From contig JAMQCK010000015.1 in assembly GCA_024196135.1 (NCBI GenBank), positions 1-64,000 of the forward strand: DNA of 64,000 bases, in the 5' to 3' direction. Under the pieces are notes generated by a model that worked only from the letters and a program-made list of their open reading frames with translations, was not told where the DNA came from and ran no database searches. This stretch comes from Pleurotus ostreatus/Saccharomyces cerevisiae fusant. Its lineage: Eukaryota; Opisthokonta. Below are positions 44,112 through 54,071 of this stretch, one piece after another; positions within the stretch are counted from its first letter, which is position 1, and each line of letters opens with the position of its first letter. The translations under genes and the position numbers were made by a program.

Positions 44112-46169
44112 TGAGGATCGTTCTGGTCGCAGAGACCTGCATTCTTCTTTCGCCGCTCCCGCCGCCACAGTTCTTATCTCGTCGGTCCGACCGCCACACG
44201 CCATTTGCGTACGCGTCGACCATTCATGTCCGCACCCATCACCCACCAGTCATCAACGTACACGCCCGTCCGCTCCTTTGCTTCGTCATCACGCGCCCCT
44301 ACCCACGCACGCAACCATCAGCCCGCCTTTCGCACATCAGCCACTCCAGCCCCTCACCATCAACTTCCCCCATCCGCGCATCAGCCATCCACCCGCACAC
44401 TGCCTTCTCTCCGACTTGACCGTGCCCCGAATGGACCGTTGTCTCGCCACTCTCGTTCTTCCACTTGCTTTATCATCACTTATCGCGGGGCTCGTCCGCG
44501 TACGCATTTCCAGGTTCGTTGTGTAGCTCGCGCGTTTGGATGGCCGTTCTGATGTACTCGTCTCCCTTCTCCGTGGGTAGCGCATCTATCCCATGTCTAT
44601 CGCGTCCACATACATACGCCATGTTGTTCCCCTCGACATCCCACGCATGTTGTTCCCCTGAACACCCCCACTGTGTTGTTTACCCGACACTATCATGTTG
44701 TTTACATCCCCCCACACGCGTCCCGGCCCATCCCATCTCTCAGTGCTCTCGGTCTCAGTTTCGCAGTTACAGTCCCGTAGTCCGTGTGTCCGCTTAGTTA
44801 TCTTCTCTTTTGTATATACTTTACCTTATACCTCACTCTACCTAACGCCCTGTTTGTTTGTCTACGTCGTCGTTCCACATCTTCTCTGCTCTGTACAACT
44901 CACCTATGGGTAAGTAGGCGGACACCGGACACCAGACTGGGATCTGCGATAGATGGACGATACTATCCGTCGCGTATCGCGCGCCTAGGAACTTTCGTGC
45001 GTTATCGCCTTTATGAGATCCTGTAGTGTGCACACAGGTCAGACGAGCTGATCCCCGCGCGCTAGCAATGATAGGCGCTCAGGAGGATCCGGCCCGCGCC
45101 CACTCCTTGGGCCACGGATGTCCGTATATGGCAGCCCTTCTAGCCAGAAAGGGAAGTCTTCGAGAGTGCGTCAATACTTCTCGGCACTTTCCGCCGCCAC
45201 CGGGACAGGCGCGGCGGGATCGACGGTGCCACCGTAATACATCGAGATTATCGCGCGTCCATCGCTCGGGTGAAGAAGGGGGAAGACAAGGAGAGGTCTG
45301 AGATGAGCGTGGGCACGCAGACTAGAAGGCCTTCTGGGGACGCGGCCGCGAGAAAGGCCGAGGGTCGGTGGTGGGTGAGTACGTGGAAGCGGTTGAATGG
45401 ACGTCAAGGACGAATAGGGATGGGCTGAGCCTTTCCTGATTGGCCTAGGGCGGTGGCAGCTAATAGCTCGAGGGCGGCAGGGCCAGGAACATGACTAGCC
45501 AGCAACGACGATCCCCACTAATTCCCGGGTCGATGCCACCGCGTCATGGTCAGCCGGACGACCAGAAGCGGTTCGGGTGCACGGAGATGGTAGTATCTGT
45601 CGCATTGTAGTGTGCGATCTGACGTGCCAAGGCGAGGGCGGACCGAAGATAAGTGGATAGTTAGAGAAACCATGTCGGGAGCGCGCCACATGCGTCCAGA
45701 GTCCGGAGGATGTGTACTTGACTGTCCGGGTTCCGGAGCGAATGGATACACACGAGGAATGAGCAAAGGTGTGGCGAGTATGGGATAGCGCCGTGAGAAG
45801 CCGCGCAGAAATATTCTCAAGCCAGGTTTGGACAGAAAGGACGACCTACCTGCGACGTTCCAATCAGCCAAAATACATGCCACGCTCCAGCGAGGTCGCG
45901 AGGGAAGCACACCACACATTCCAGTTTTCTGACAAGGTTCGGAGCCGATTAGAGCGCAAGGTAATTGTTCGCGAGATACAAGTGCAGTATGTATATGTAC
46001 GCCTGTGCGCATGTCAATGCACGAGTGTAAGCGCCTCACTGGCACACGCGCGTACTATTGAACAGATCTATCAGGAATTTGGCCGGACAGCAGCGTAGTG
46101 AGGCAGAGTAATTGACGCACCAAGGTTGCAAAACTGCCAAGTATGATACTGTATTCCTTTCTTCAACAT
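44112..46169. other. 2-kb interval without a supported gene
   Basis: Open frames here are short, overlapping and without domains. Up to about 44900 the sequence is Pro/Ser/His-rich in translation because of a C-rich, CACACC-like composition. It includes a cluster of imperfect repeats at 44620-44712. From 45000 on it looks like unique intergenic DNA downstream of the minus-strand F-box gene. Confidence 0.5.
44620..44712 (+). repeat. Imperfect direct repeats (CATGTTGTTCCCC type)
   Basis: Four spaced copies of a unit CATGTTGTTCCCCTCGACA / CATGTTGTTCCCCTGAACA / CTGTGTTGTTTACCCGACA / CATGTTGTTTACATCCCC lie here at about 23-30 bp spacing. They are non-coding and lie downstream of the GTPase gene. 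Confidence 0.6.
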
Positions 46170-47141
46170 CTAGTTGACAATATCATTCCGTTCGAGCTCG
46201 ATTTTCAAGGCGTCGAGATCAATGATGTGCTCCGCGAGAGACACTATAACAGCAATAGGAACAGACAATTTGTCCTGGTCTTCCTCATCAAGCCAACGCG
46301 GCACGAAGCATGAAAGGGTCTCTAAGGCAGGAAGATGAAGAACGCAGTCGATACCAGTCTCCAGAATCCAGTCAGCCGGGTGTCCGATGTGAAAGTGCGT
46401 GAGGTAGGGAAGGGTCACCCCTCTCGGATACCACGACCGCTCTACCATCGAAGGCCGCGTGAGGAAAGAGTCGCAGTCCTGGGTCCCAAGGCGGAGCGTC
46501 TGGAGGTTGGGACAGGAGCAGAGGAGCTCGAGGATCGACTCAAAGTCACAGACGTCGGGTGTGAGAACCAGTTCCAGCTTGGTGAGCAATGCCGGCGTGG
46601 TCTGAAGCATGTTGAAGTAGTTGACCGCACCGCGTGGACTGCCCACGATCGTAGCCGTGTGCCAGCGGTGCGCCTCGTTGCAGACGTGCTCCAAGTACAG
46701 CGTGACCCCGGTGAAGGCAAGGTAGACATCGAGGGGCGCGTCGCCGGATAGTGCGAGGTAGTCTCTGACCCAGACTGACTTTTCTGTCCAATGCAGAGAT
46801 GACTTGACGGCCTCCTTGCCGAGTACAACGTCGTTGTACCATGTAGCTGCATGGGTGGTTTCGACGATCGCGTGCCAGTCCGTGCACACATCTCGGAGGG
46901 CGCGGTAGGTGTTGTGCGCGACGTCGAAGAAGTCGTGGAGGTGCGCATCGACGGTGGTCCCCAAGACAAAGTCAAAGATGATGAGCAGGAGCTCGAGTGG
47001 CAAGTCCTGGATGCGGCGACCGTATTGTTCGATCTGCGACCCCGTGGCTGATGTCGTGGCCTCCGATCGCTTGCACAGCTTCTCTGCGACAGGAGAATCA
47101 CCGCGAGCCGCGTTCGTGAGGTTGATGAGTGGCGAGGGCAT
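46170..47141 (-). CDS. F-box-like protein
   Basis: Predicted intronless protein of 323 aa from MPSPLINL at 47141; the frame is open to an earlier Met at 47204, giving 344 aa. The F-box-like segment is GRRIQDLPLELLLIIFDFVL then YRALRDVCTDWHAIVETTHA. It is followed by the layout common in this expanded family, W.....VWVRDYLALSGDAPLDVYLAF and ..VCNEAHRWHTATI, then leucine-spaced repeats. Its neighbour at 47533-48549 on the same strand shares the layout (VWVKTHLERSRDKPLIV / CAESHRWKEA), so the two are probably old local duplicates. Confidence 0.75.
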   Translation of the reverse strand: MPSPLINLTNAARGDSPVAEKLCKRSEATTSATGSQIEQYGRRIQDLPLELLLIIFDFVLGTTVDAHLHDFFDVAHNTYRALRDVCTDWHAIVETTHAATWYNDVVLGKEAVKSSLHWTEKSVWVRDYLALSGDAPLDVYLAFTGVTLYLEHVCNEAHRWHTATIVGSPRGAVNYFNMLQTTPALLTKLELVLTPDVCDFESILELLCSCPNLQTLRLGTQDCDSFLTRPSMVERSWYPRGVTLPYLTHFHIGHPADWILETGIDCVLHLPALETLSCFVPRWLDEEDQDKLSVPIAVIVSLAEHIIDLDALKIELERNDIVN

Positions 47142-47532
47142 GTCGACGATGGCGGTGGAACGAAAGAACGGGTTTATTGATGGACAAATACTAAGGACAA
47201 ACATTGGACGCCATGTGCTCCAGCCCCATCGGGTATACTATGATGGCAGAGCAAAGGCCCACAAACAAAGTTCTTACCCATGATAGCGGAAACTCGAGAA
47301 TACTCTTTGCCCGGCCGGGATTCCTCCCTCCTTTGTTCATGAATTCTGTGTAATCATGTACAGGGATTTGCGGTAGTCGCAACACTTGTTTTCTCCATCG
47401 ACGGGACGGTCTCTCAAGAGCCTCACGAAGACGGAGAGAATAGGACACAGAGCGTGTCACTCACTTGAAGTATCAAAGCTCGTAGAAAAGGAGACCTTTC
47501 GACCTGATCATTTGGTTCTAGTACAGCGGACG
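47142..47532. other. Spacer between two minus-strand F-box genes
   Basis: About 390 bp of promoter and 3' UTR sequence. No gene is supported. Confidence 0.5.
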
Positions 47533-48549
47533 TTAAGGGGAGTGATCTATAACGCGAACCTGGTCGGGATTCTTGACGTGCCTCTTCAACTCGAGCTCCA
47601 CAGTTTCCCCTGGGCAGGAGAGGCACTCGCTATCCCCATCATAGAACATTATCTGCTCCAGCACAGGCGGGCGCAGAGCCGCTGCGAACTCGGTATAATA
47701 CGCCCAATGCGCATCGCCAAAGTAGACCGATTTGAGCTTGGGGAGCGACACGCCTTCCTCAAAGAACAAGTCGTCGGGGATGCCTTCATAGCAGCGCGCG
47801 CCGCGCTCGTGGGCGCAGTAGAGCGCGCGCAGGTTGGGCGTCGTGGCGAGGATGCTGACCAGGGAGCCCGCGTCGTCGAGGTCGGTGGTGAGCACTTCGA
47901 GCTGGTCGAGGCGGAGGGGGTCGACGGCGAGGAGCCCTGGGGTTCGCGCGCAAGGCGGAGGGTGGTACAACGAACGGTCGTAGATGTTCCTCAGCAGGCC
48001 CATATCCCGCTTCCCCCACTTCCAGGGCTGGTGCAAGTCGCCGAAGATCGCCGCCTCCTTCCAGCGGTGCGACTCGGCGCATACGAGGTTGACGTAGGGC
48101 ACGAACTCGTTGCGGATGTTCACGTAGTCGCTGAGGCCTACGATGAGGGGCTTGTCGCGCGAGCGCTCGAGGTGCGTCTTGACCCAGATCATCTTGTTCG
48201 CCGCGCTCAAGGGCGACCATGTAGTATGGTTGCCGAAGTAGACGAACTGGTAGAAGCTCGCCGCCGTCGGGTGCCGCATGATGCAGCGCCACCGCCTGCA
48301 GACGTCGTTGAGCGTACGGGGCATGTTGTCGCGATGATTGAAGAAGTTGCATGAGGCTTGGCTTGGCTTGAACTGCTTCGGGGTGCAGGCGATGTCGAAG
48401 ACTATGTGCAGGATTTCGTTGGGTAGATCGTTAATCGGGAAGGGTTTGGGGGTGGTTTCTATGGGACTCTTGATATTTGCGCGATGCTCCTTGATGTACT
48501 CCTGGGTGGCCCTAGCCACGGTACGACCACCTACGAGCTCAAGATACAT
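47533..48549 (-). CDS. F-box-like protein
   Basis: Predicted intronless 338-aa protein. The F-box is FPINDLPNEILHIVFDIACT, then RTLNDVCRRWRCIMRHPTAA. The sequence continues with WVKTHLERSRDKPLIVGLSD, ..LVCAESHRWKEAAIFGDLH and leucine-rich segments such as LDQLEVLTTDLDDAGSLVSI. This is the SCF substrate-receptor fold of Agaricomycetes with an unknown target. It is a head-to-tail neighbour of the F-box gene at 46170. A 322-codon frame on the opposite strand over the same bases is a shadow. Confidence 0.75.
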   Translation of the reverse strand: MYLELVGGRTVARATQEYIKEHRANIKSPIETTPKPFPINDLPNEILHIVFDIACTPKQFKPSQASCNFFNHRDNMPRTLNDVCRRWRCIMRHPTAASFYQFVYFGNHTTWSPLSAANKMIWVKTHLERSRDKPLIVGLSDYVNIRNEFVPYVNLVCAESHRWKEAAIFGDLHQPWKWGKRDMGLLRNIYDRSLYHPPPCARTPGLLAVDPLRLDQLEVLTTDLDDAGSLVSILATTPNLRALYCAHERGARCYEGIPDDLFFEEGVSLPKLKSVYFGDAHWAYYTEFAAALRPPVLEQIMFYDGDSECLSCPGETVELELKRHVKNPDQVRVIDHSP

Positions 48550-49529
48550 GCTTTGGCTGCAGCTGAAGCAGAAAGTCTAGTGCAGAGGAGGATGAGAGTA
48601 ATGGGGCAATGGAGGCAACGAGCAATTGGCCGCGTGGACGAGAAGGGAATTGGAAGAGGGCGACAACAACGCGCACCACGATATAAGTAGGCCATCTGGG
48701 TCTCTATTTGTTATTCGTCGGCCATGACCTGCAAGAAGTTTGTGACCCGCGTGTCTTTGTTCAAATGCGATGCGCGCTTGACGGCCAAAGCTCACCTAAT
48801 TCCGAATGCCTCTACCTTGTTGAGAGGCCCGTCGTTTGGGAAAGGCAGTTGGGAATGGAAAGGCTGGAATAGGGTGGCGACGAACCAATAACTTGCGGCC
48901 GGATGCCACCAGACGAGCGCTCGTTTGCCACCAAATGGCCAAACCGGGACCTGCCGAAGTTACGCTATGACCAGCACTGCATGTATGGCTTTGTGATTCC
49001 ATGCAAGAAAGACGTGCTTCTCGAACACTGGTTTACGACAAGTGAATCTCGGTTAAGTTGATTGAGCGCAGGAATGTCATTAACCGACGACTGAAGTCTG
49101 CCGTAGACAAGGTTCCATTGTAACCTGGCGCAGGTACGAGTCAATACCTCTGCCGCTTCGAGCTGCACTTCGGCACCGAGATCACGTGCAACACTCACGC
49201 GTTAAACATCGAAGAGACGGCCCACTCTGGCACATACCATTCGACAGACGAGGCGACAGTACAAGAATCAAGACGAAAACAGCAGGAATAGCGCGACAGC
49301 CATAGCAGAAAACAACGCGACACATGAGTACATCGCCCCAAATCCGGAGAACCGCCATCCCGCCGCCGAGGTCGAAGCTGGGGTATGGGGCAAGCAAAGA
49401 GCGGCCAGCGAAGGACAAAGTGCGTTGGAGTAGGGATCCCGAGCCGTAGGCCCGACCCACACGCCTATACCACCGCGTAGACACACGTGTAGACCAGCTG
49501 CTATCCTATCCCGAGCCATCACCAGGCCG
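48550..49529. other. Intergenic interval
   Basis: No gene is supported. A minus-strand frame at 49268-49522 may include remnants connected to the carrier-like relic next to it (see 49530-49870), but I cannot align it convincingly. Confidence 0.4.
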
Positions 49530-49870
49530 TCGCCCCGAGGATCCCCTCGCTGGGCTAGCTATCCCAGCGTGCCTCGGGTAGCGAAGACCACCATCGAGCC
49601 CATCATCGGCCAGTGCGTCGAGCGCATAGGTCTGTGAAAGCGTCAGCGATAGGCGGACCGAGCTGGAGACTTACCTTAACGACGTCAAAGGGATCCAGGA
49701 CGAGCAAACAACTAAACGCTCCAGCACACGCCCGGCCCTGAGTCCGAACGTGACCTTCACTCCCCGCGCGCCAGCCTCAGCTTGCAGGCCAACGCGCATC
49801 AAGAGCGATGGACAAAGCCTGGCGGTCATCATCCCGGCATACGAGTGAGGATTGCTCCCCACCCGCAGAC
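49530..49870 (-). pseudogene. Possible mitochondrial carrier (SLC25) remnant
   Basis: On the minus strand, an exon-like stretch ending at 49675 reads GRACAGAFSCLLVLDPFDVV plus K. This matches the start of a mitochondrial carrier repeat with its Px[DE]xx[KR] signature (PFDVVK). It stops at a good GTAAGT donor (49674) followed by a 43-bp intron to CACAG (49632). Beyond it, WPMMGSMVVFATRGTLG in another frame resembles the matrix-helix part of a third carrier repeat as in the Mtm1/SLC25A39 group. No complete gene can be assembled and stops interrupt the frame upstream, so decay is likely. The call is tentative. Confidence 0.4.
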
Positions 49871-51207
49871 CGACACGACATATCCACCGACCGGCTCCCC
49901 CGCTTGCTTCGAATTCGCCTTGGGAGCGCCCCGAGGGACGCCCTTAGGCGAGAGGCTCTGTTGCTGGTCCACGGTTTGAAAGGAAGAGACCCGCCGAGCT
50001 ATATACCCAGCGCGGAAGTAAAGCGTGTGGCGGTGCGCAGTACGCGCTTGTTGATGCGAGACGCGTGTCTGTTGATCTGTCACAGAGTCACATGACTTGG
50101 GTGGTCGGTCCGTCGGCCCGCTTCAACCGACTACGCGTGCGGTGTCTTCTGCTTTCGGCGACCATGCCTTGCAGCTAGGCTTTGGTATCGATGCCCCCAC
50201 CGTCGTCGCGTTCAACCAGCTTCACTCATGCATCCTTTGCTCTTGCGTCTGACGACTGAGGGAGGCCCTTGGATTCAAGGCAAGCCGCGCATGATGGAGC
50301 AGGAAGCAGGGACGCAACTTGAAACATCACATCGCAGTGGAACTTGCCATTCTGGGCGGTGGCGCGCCTCCCTTGAAGGTGGATAGTGATGATAGGTAGA
50401 CACTATCGGCCTAGTTTGCCCTTCCAGCGTCCTTCGCACTTCTTGTTCTGTCAGGTAGAAGGACCAAAGTACTTTTTTTAACTGAGCTTGCAACCGTCGA
50501 CTTCCTCTTCAGCGTCCAGAGTTTCCACATAGACAGAAAATCTTCATTTTCGATTGCTACCAAGAGCTGCCGGTTCTAGACGCTTTCGAGCCGTTGCTTA
50601 CACGCTCCCGATGTAAAGAGATGAAGAAATTCGAGGCCGATCGTCTGCGGACAACGTCATGAGCTCGTCAAGCATTGTGATATTTGTGTTCTCGAAGGTC
50701 GTGTGCACTGCTTCTCGTAGCGGAGTCTACTGCTTCCACCCATAGTGGACCGCCGTCTCCTTGTGTCGTCCCAATAGTGAGTATGTTGGTAAAGTATGTT
50801 GCCCTCGTTCAAAGGTTAAGTATGTCGCCCTCGCGCGGTAGTGCACCCTAGAGTTACAGGATATGAAAGGTATAATAGTCGGGATAGCGGCGAAGACGAA
50901 AGCCTCTGTGAAGGCCCAAGTCTCCATTAGAGACGAGGAGCCTCTTATGAGGGCGGAAGTCTCCGGTGAACACGAAAGTCTTGCTGGATCCCTAGTGTGA
51001 TATACAGTCCGAGCATGGGTGCTCGAGGATGGGGGGTATCGTCGGAAGTTAGAATAAGATACGCATCCACGGGCGGCGGCATGCGGGGAGCAAAGGTATG
51101 TGGGAGAGTGAGCGACAGCGGGGTAGCGTGGGCACTGGCGCGGGCGGAGTAGGTGCCGACGCGGGCAGCACGGATGCTGGCGCGGGCGACGGCGGGATCA
51201 GCTCAGC
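49871..51207. other. Intergenic interval, no supported gene
   Basis: About 1.3 kb with short frames only. Around 50770-50830 an imperfect repeat (AGTATGTTGGTAAAGTATGT / TTAAGTATGTCGCCCTCG) occurs. The right end becomes strongly G-rich on the plus strand where the small spliced gene at 51208-51713 ends. Confidence 0.45.
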
Positions 51208-51713
51208 TCAGTGATGCTGGCGTCCGCCGAAGGGTCTCCCGAGGCGTATCCATGCGTTTTTCGGGCGCGGGGACTGCACGACGTGGAAGGATGGCCGCTG
51301 GGAAGGGCGCGCCTGCGAGGAGTTTCGCCGCTTCCTGTTGCTGGTCTGGATCTGGGGGAGGGGGGAGGGCAAGTCAGCCGCGAGCCAGGGAGGCGGGGGC
51401 GGGGTCGGGTACCTTATGCCGCAGCAAGATAAGCTGGGGGAAAGGTCAGACCACTGCACTGCCTGCGCACGGGACCAGACGCACCTTAGCCATATTCGCC
51501 GGCGGTCCCGTCTCTCGGAATGGGTTCCCTGGCGCGGGGTCAGCGGGGGCGGGGTAAGAAGGCTGTAGGATACGCACTGGACGCGACGAGCGTGCGGCCG
51601 TGGTCATGGTAGTCGAACGGGTCGTCGTTCAGGAAGGACAACCAGAGGGCGGGCATGAAGAGGTAGACGACGAGGAGGGCAGCGAGGGAGCTGAGCATGG
51701 CGGCGGCGACCAT
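51208..51713 (-). CDS. Small single-pass membrane protein, uncharacterised
   Basis: Four exons (51713-51578, 51528-51485, 51433-51413, 51351-51208) join in frame into 114 aa. Each of the three introns has a GT donor and a CTGAC branch point just before a pyrimidine-rich AG, which argues for a real gene despite its size. Residues about 2-28 form one hydrophobic segment (AAAMLSSLAALLVVYLFMPA). An acidic/His patch NDDPFDYHDHGR follows, then RNPFRETGPPANMAKLILL and a basic C-terminal tail (NRKRRNSSQARPSQR). I do not recognise the family. It is divergent from the tafazzin gene across a 200-bp shared promoter. Confidence 0.6.
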
Positions 51714-51913
51714 CGTTGGCGATGCCGTCGGCGGGCGGACACCGCTGACGGGCTCGGCACGGCTGCCTGGGGGCGGGGGGGACGACGCGGTGAGCGGGGC
51801 GAGGGCGAGGTGGGCGCGAGGGACTAGTGGGACGATATTCCACGCGTTACATAAGACGCCTGACAGCTTCCGCCCCGAAGTCGAACTTCAACTTGTAATT
51901 TTCGCCGCTCTTG
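51714..51913. promoter_or_regulatory. Bidirectional promoter of small membrane protein and tafazzin
   Basis: Only 200 bp separates the two divergent start codons, so the two genes probably share control elements. The sequence is GC-rich with a G-tract (GGGGGCGGGGGGG, about 51770-51782). The small-protein frame stays open upstream of its Met, so its 5' end is the less certain of the two. Confidence 0.5.
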
Positions 51914-52933
51914 ATGCTCACCGTCGCCGCCGTCGGGCTCACCTGCAAGGCCTTCCTCAGGTCCGGGCTCTGCTCCCTCGACCTCGCGGGCCTCCACCAC
52001 CTCCAGGCGGCCCTCGAGGCGCAGCCCAGGCGCGGCGTCGTCACCGGCACGTCCTTACGTAAGTCCCGTATCCCGCCGCGCTGACGGAGCGTCCAGTTTC
52101 GAACCACATCTCGACGTGCGTGACCGCGAACGCGGGGACCCACAACACCATGTTCAACTCTGCGCAGGCTCGATGACCCCGTCACCTGGGGCGTGTTGCC
52201 CACTTCGTACTACTTCAATAGCCATCTGATGCGCTGGACCCTCGGCGCGTCCGATATAATGTTCACTAATCCGTACGCAATCCTTACCTCCACCGACGAC
52301 CGCTCAATTGCCCGCAGCGTCTTCTCCTGGTTCTTCCGCAATGGCCAGGTCCTCGAGACCTTCCGTGGAAAGGGCATCTACCAGCCCTCCATAGACACGG
52401 CCATCGCGAAGCTCGACCAGGGCGAATGGGTGGGTAATTATCGCTTCCTCTCTCCCTGCCTTCTTACTCTTCTAGATCCACCTCTTCGGCGAGGGCAAGG
52501 TAAACCAGCCGGATACCTACGCCGTCCTTGACGACATCGCCCGATTACCCAGATTTCGTTGGGGCGTGTACGTCCGTTGCCCCAATTCCCCCGCCATTCG
52601 TCACTAAACCTCCCCAGCGGACGCATCCTCCAGGAAGTCCAGGCCCCGCCAATCATCATACCCATGTGGCTCACCGGCTTCAACAAGCTCATGCCTGAAG
52701 GTCGGGTATTCCCGTACAAATATCTCCCGCGCGTCGGCCAGAAGCTGAGCGTTACCTTCGGCGCGCCGCTGTCTGGCGAGAAGATGGATCGAATACAAGG
52801 CTTGCGAGAGGCGAAGGACAATAATCGGAGCGAGATCACGTCGATTTTGCAAGACGCGGTCCAGGAGCTCGGATACTCGGTCTCGGGACCATCGCTCGGT
52901 GGCGCTGCTACTTGGAAAGACAGCATGCCATGA
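51914..52933 (+). CDS. TAZ1: Tafazzin-type cardiolipin transacylase
   Basis: Predicted 262-aa acyltransferase from exons 51914-52058, 52097-52115, 52168-52272, 52318-52429, 52476-52567 and 52618-52933. Tafazzin remodels cardiolipin acyl chains in mitochondria. The HX4D catalytic motif spans a 19-nt exon: SNHISTLDDPVTWGVLP. Other family blocks are MLTVAAVGLTCKAFLRSGLC, RWTLGASDIMFTNP, FFRNGQVLETFRGKGIYQPS, WIHLFGEGKVNQP and QAPPIIIPMWLTGFNKLMPE. Predicted length is somewhat short because the N-terminus begins at MLTVAAVG. An in-frame stop precedes this Met, so any longer N-terminus would need an upstream exon. The micro-exon is forced by the HX4D reading frame. Confidence 0.93.
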
Positions 52934-54071
52934 GGGAGTTTTTTCGGGTAGGTCAACAATATTCACTGTGGCCGTCTCGACTTTTCTTATGATCCAATTT
53001 GCCACACAGGAACTGAAGACATCACCCTATCGTGACCAACCACCGGGCAGCGCTGAGCGAGTCTCCAAAACCACTTTTCGCGCGCCAAGACGCGACGCTG
53101 GCCACTGGCACGACGCGTAGCGGGCGCGGACGATGTAGATGACGATGCGTCCCGGAGACGGTCAAATAGATCTTGGAGTCGAACTTTGTCTGTCGCGGAA
53201 TGGATCAGGGCTCTTCGAATGGATCAGAAGCGCTCACCTCTTGGAACAGACCGGGTTCGTGGAAATGAAGTTCTTGTCGTGATTTCAGCGGAGCCCGGAC
53301 TCAATTCCCAAAAAGGCAAGAATGTTGTTCAACTCGTGACAAGGTCGTGATCACTTGTGGGGCCAATTTGGACGCTGCGCCAACCGCGTATACGGGCCAC
53401 TGGCACTTTCATTTCGAAGTTCCTTTTGACGGGTTCGTAGAATCTCTGTAGGCCTGGGAACTCGAGGTCCCCATTGCTGCGCGCGCCTATGCAACGGGGC
53501 ACTAGAGTTCCTCGCACGCTCCCACGAAGGACGCTATGTTCAAACTGCTGCGCCGCCACTCCTCGTCTCTCTGGGAAATGTTTGAAATGACATGCAGTCG
53601 GTCTCTTAGCGATGTCGCCCTTGAGAACGGCTTTCCCACGACACAAACAACGCGATTGTAACTGCGGACCTATCTCTCGGACTCTCCCATCGAGCCCTTG
53701 TCTCCTTGCTCGGCTGCCTCTCGTCAAGGCCGAAGGTAAGCCTCATGCTCAACGCCTCTTTGCAATGAAGACCCTGAATCCTGAATGCAACGCCAACGGC
53801 AGCAACGCGGACTCCCACGGTACACTCGGAGGCATGGGCGGGCCATCGCTGAAAGAGAACAAAAGCAAGTCAGTTGATCGCATGTCTATAGCCCGCCCTG
53901 TTTCAATTGAGTACTGCCCCGTATGGGCATTGCGACCTCAGTGTCGGGATGCGCAGCTGCGGGAGAGGGTATGTGCGTTGCTGTAATATAAGACGAGTGC
54001 TTTATGCATCCTGCTTGTCGCCGGCGCACCCCATTCCCCAAACCCAGCAGACCTGTATACCCCCGCTGACG
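52934..54071. other. Intergenic interval, no supported gene
   Basis: About 1.1 kb between tafazzin and the F-box gene. Open frames on both strands (for example 53329-53727 minus and 53612-53986 plus) overlap one another and have no domains. The last part is the F-box gene promoter. Confidence 0.5.

Noticed and set aside
45518..46045. 175-codon minus-strand open frame
   Set aside because: No recognisable domain, no splice context and atypical composition; treated as chance.
47386..48354. 322-codon plus-strand open frame
   Set aside because: It is antisense to the F-box gene at 47533-48549, whose translation shows a clear F-box.
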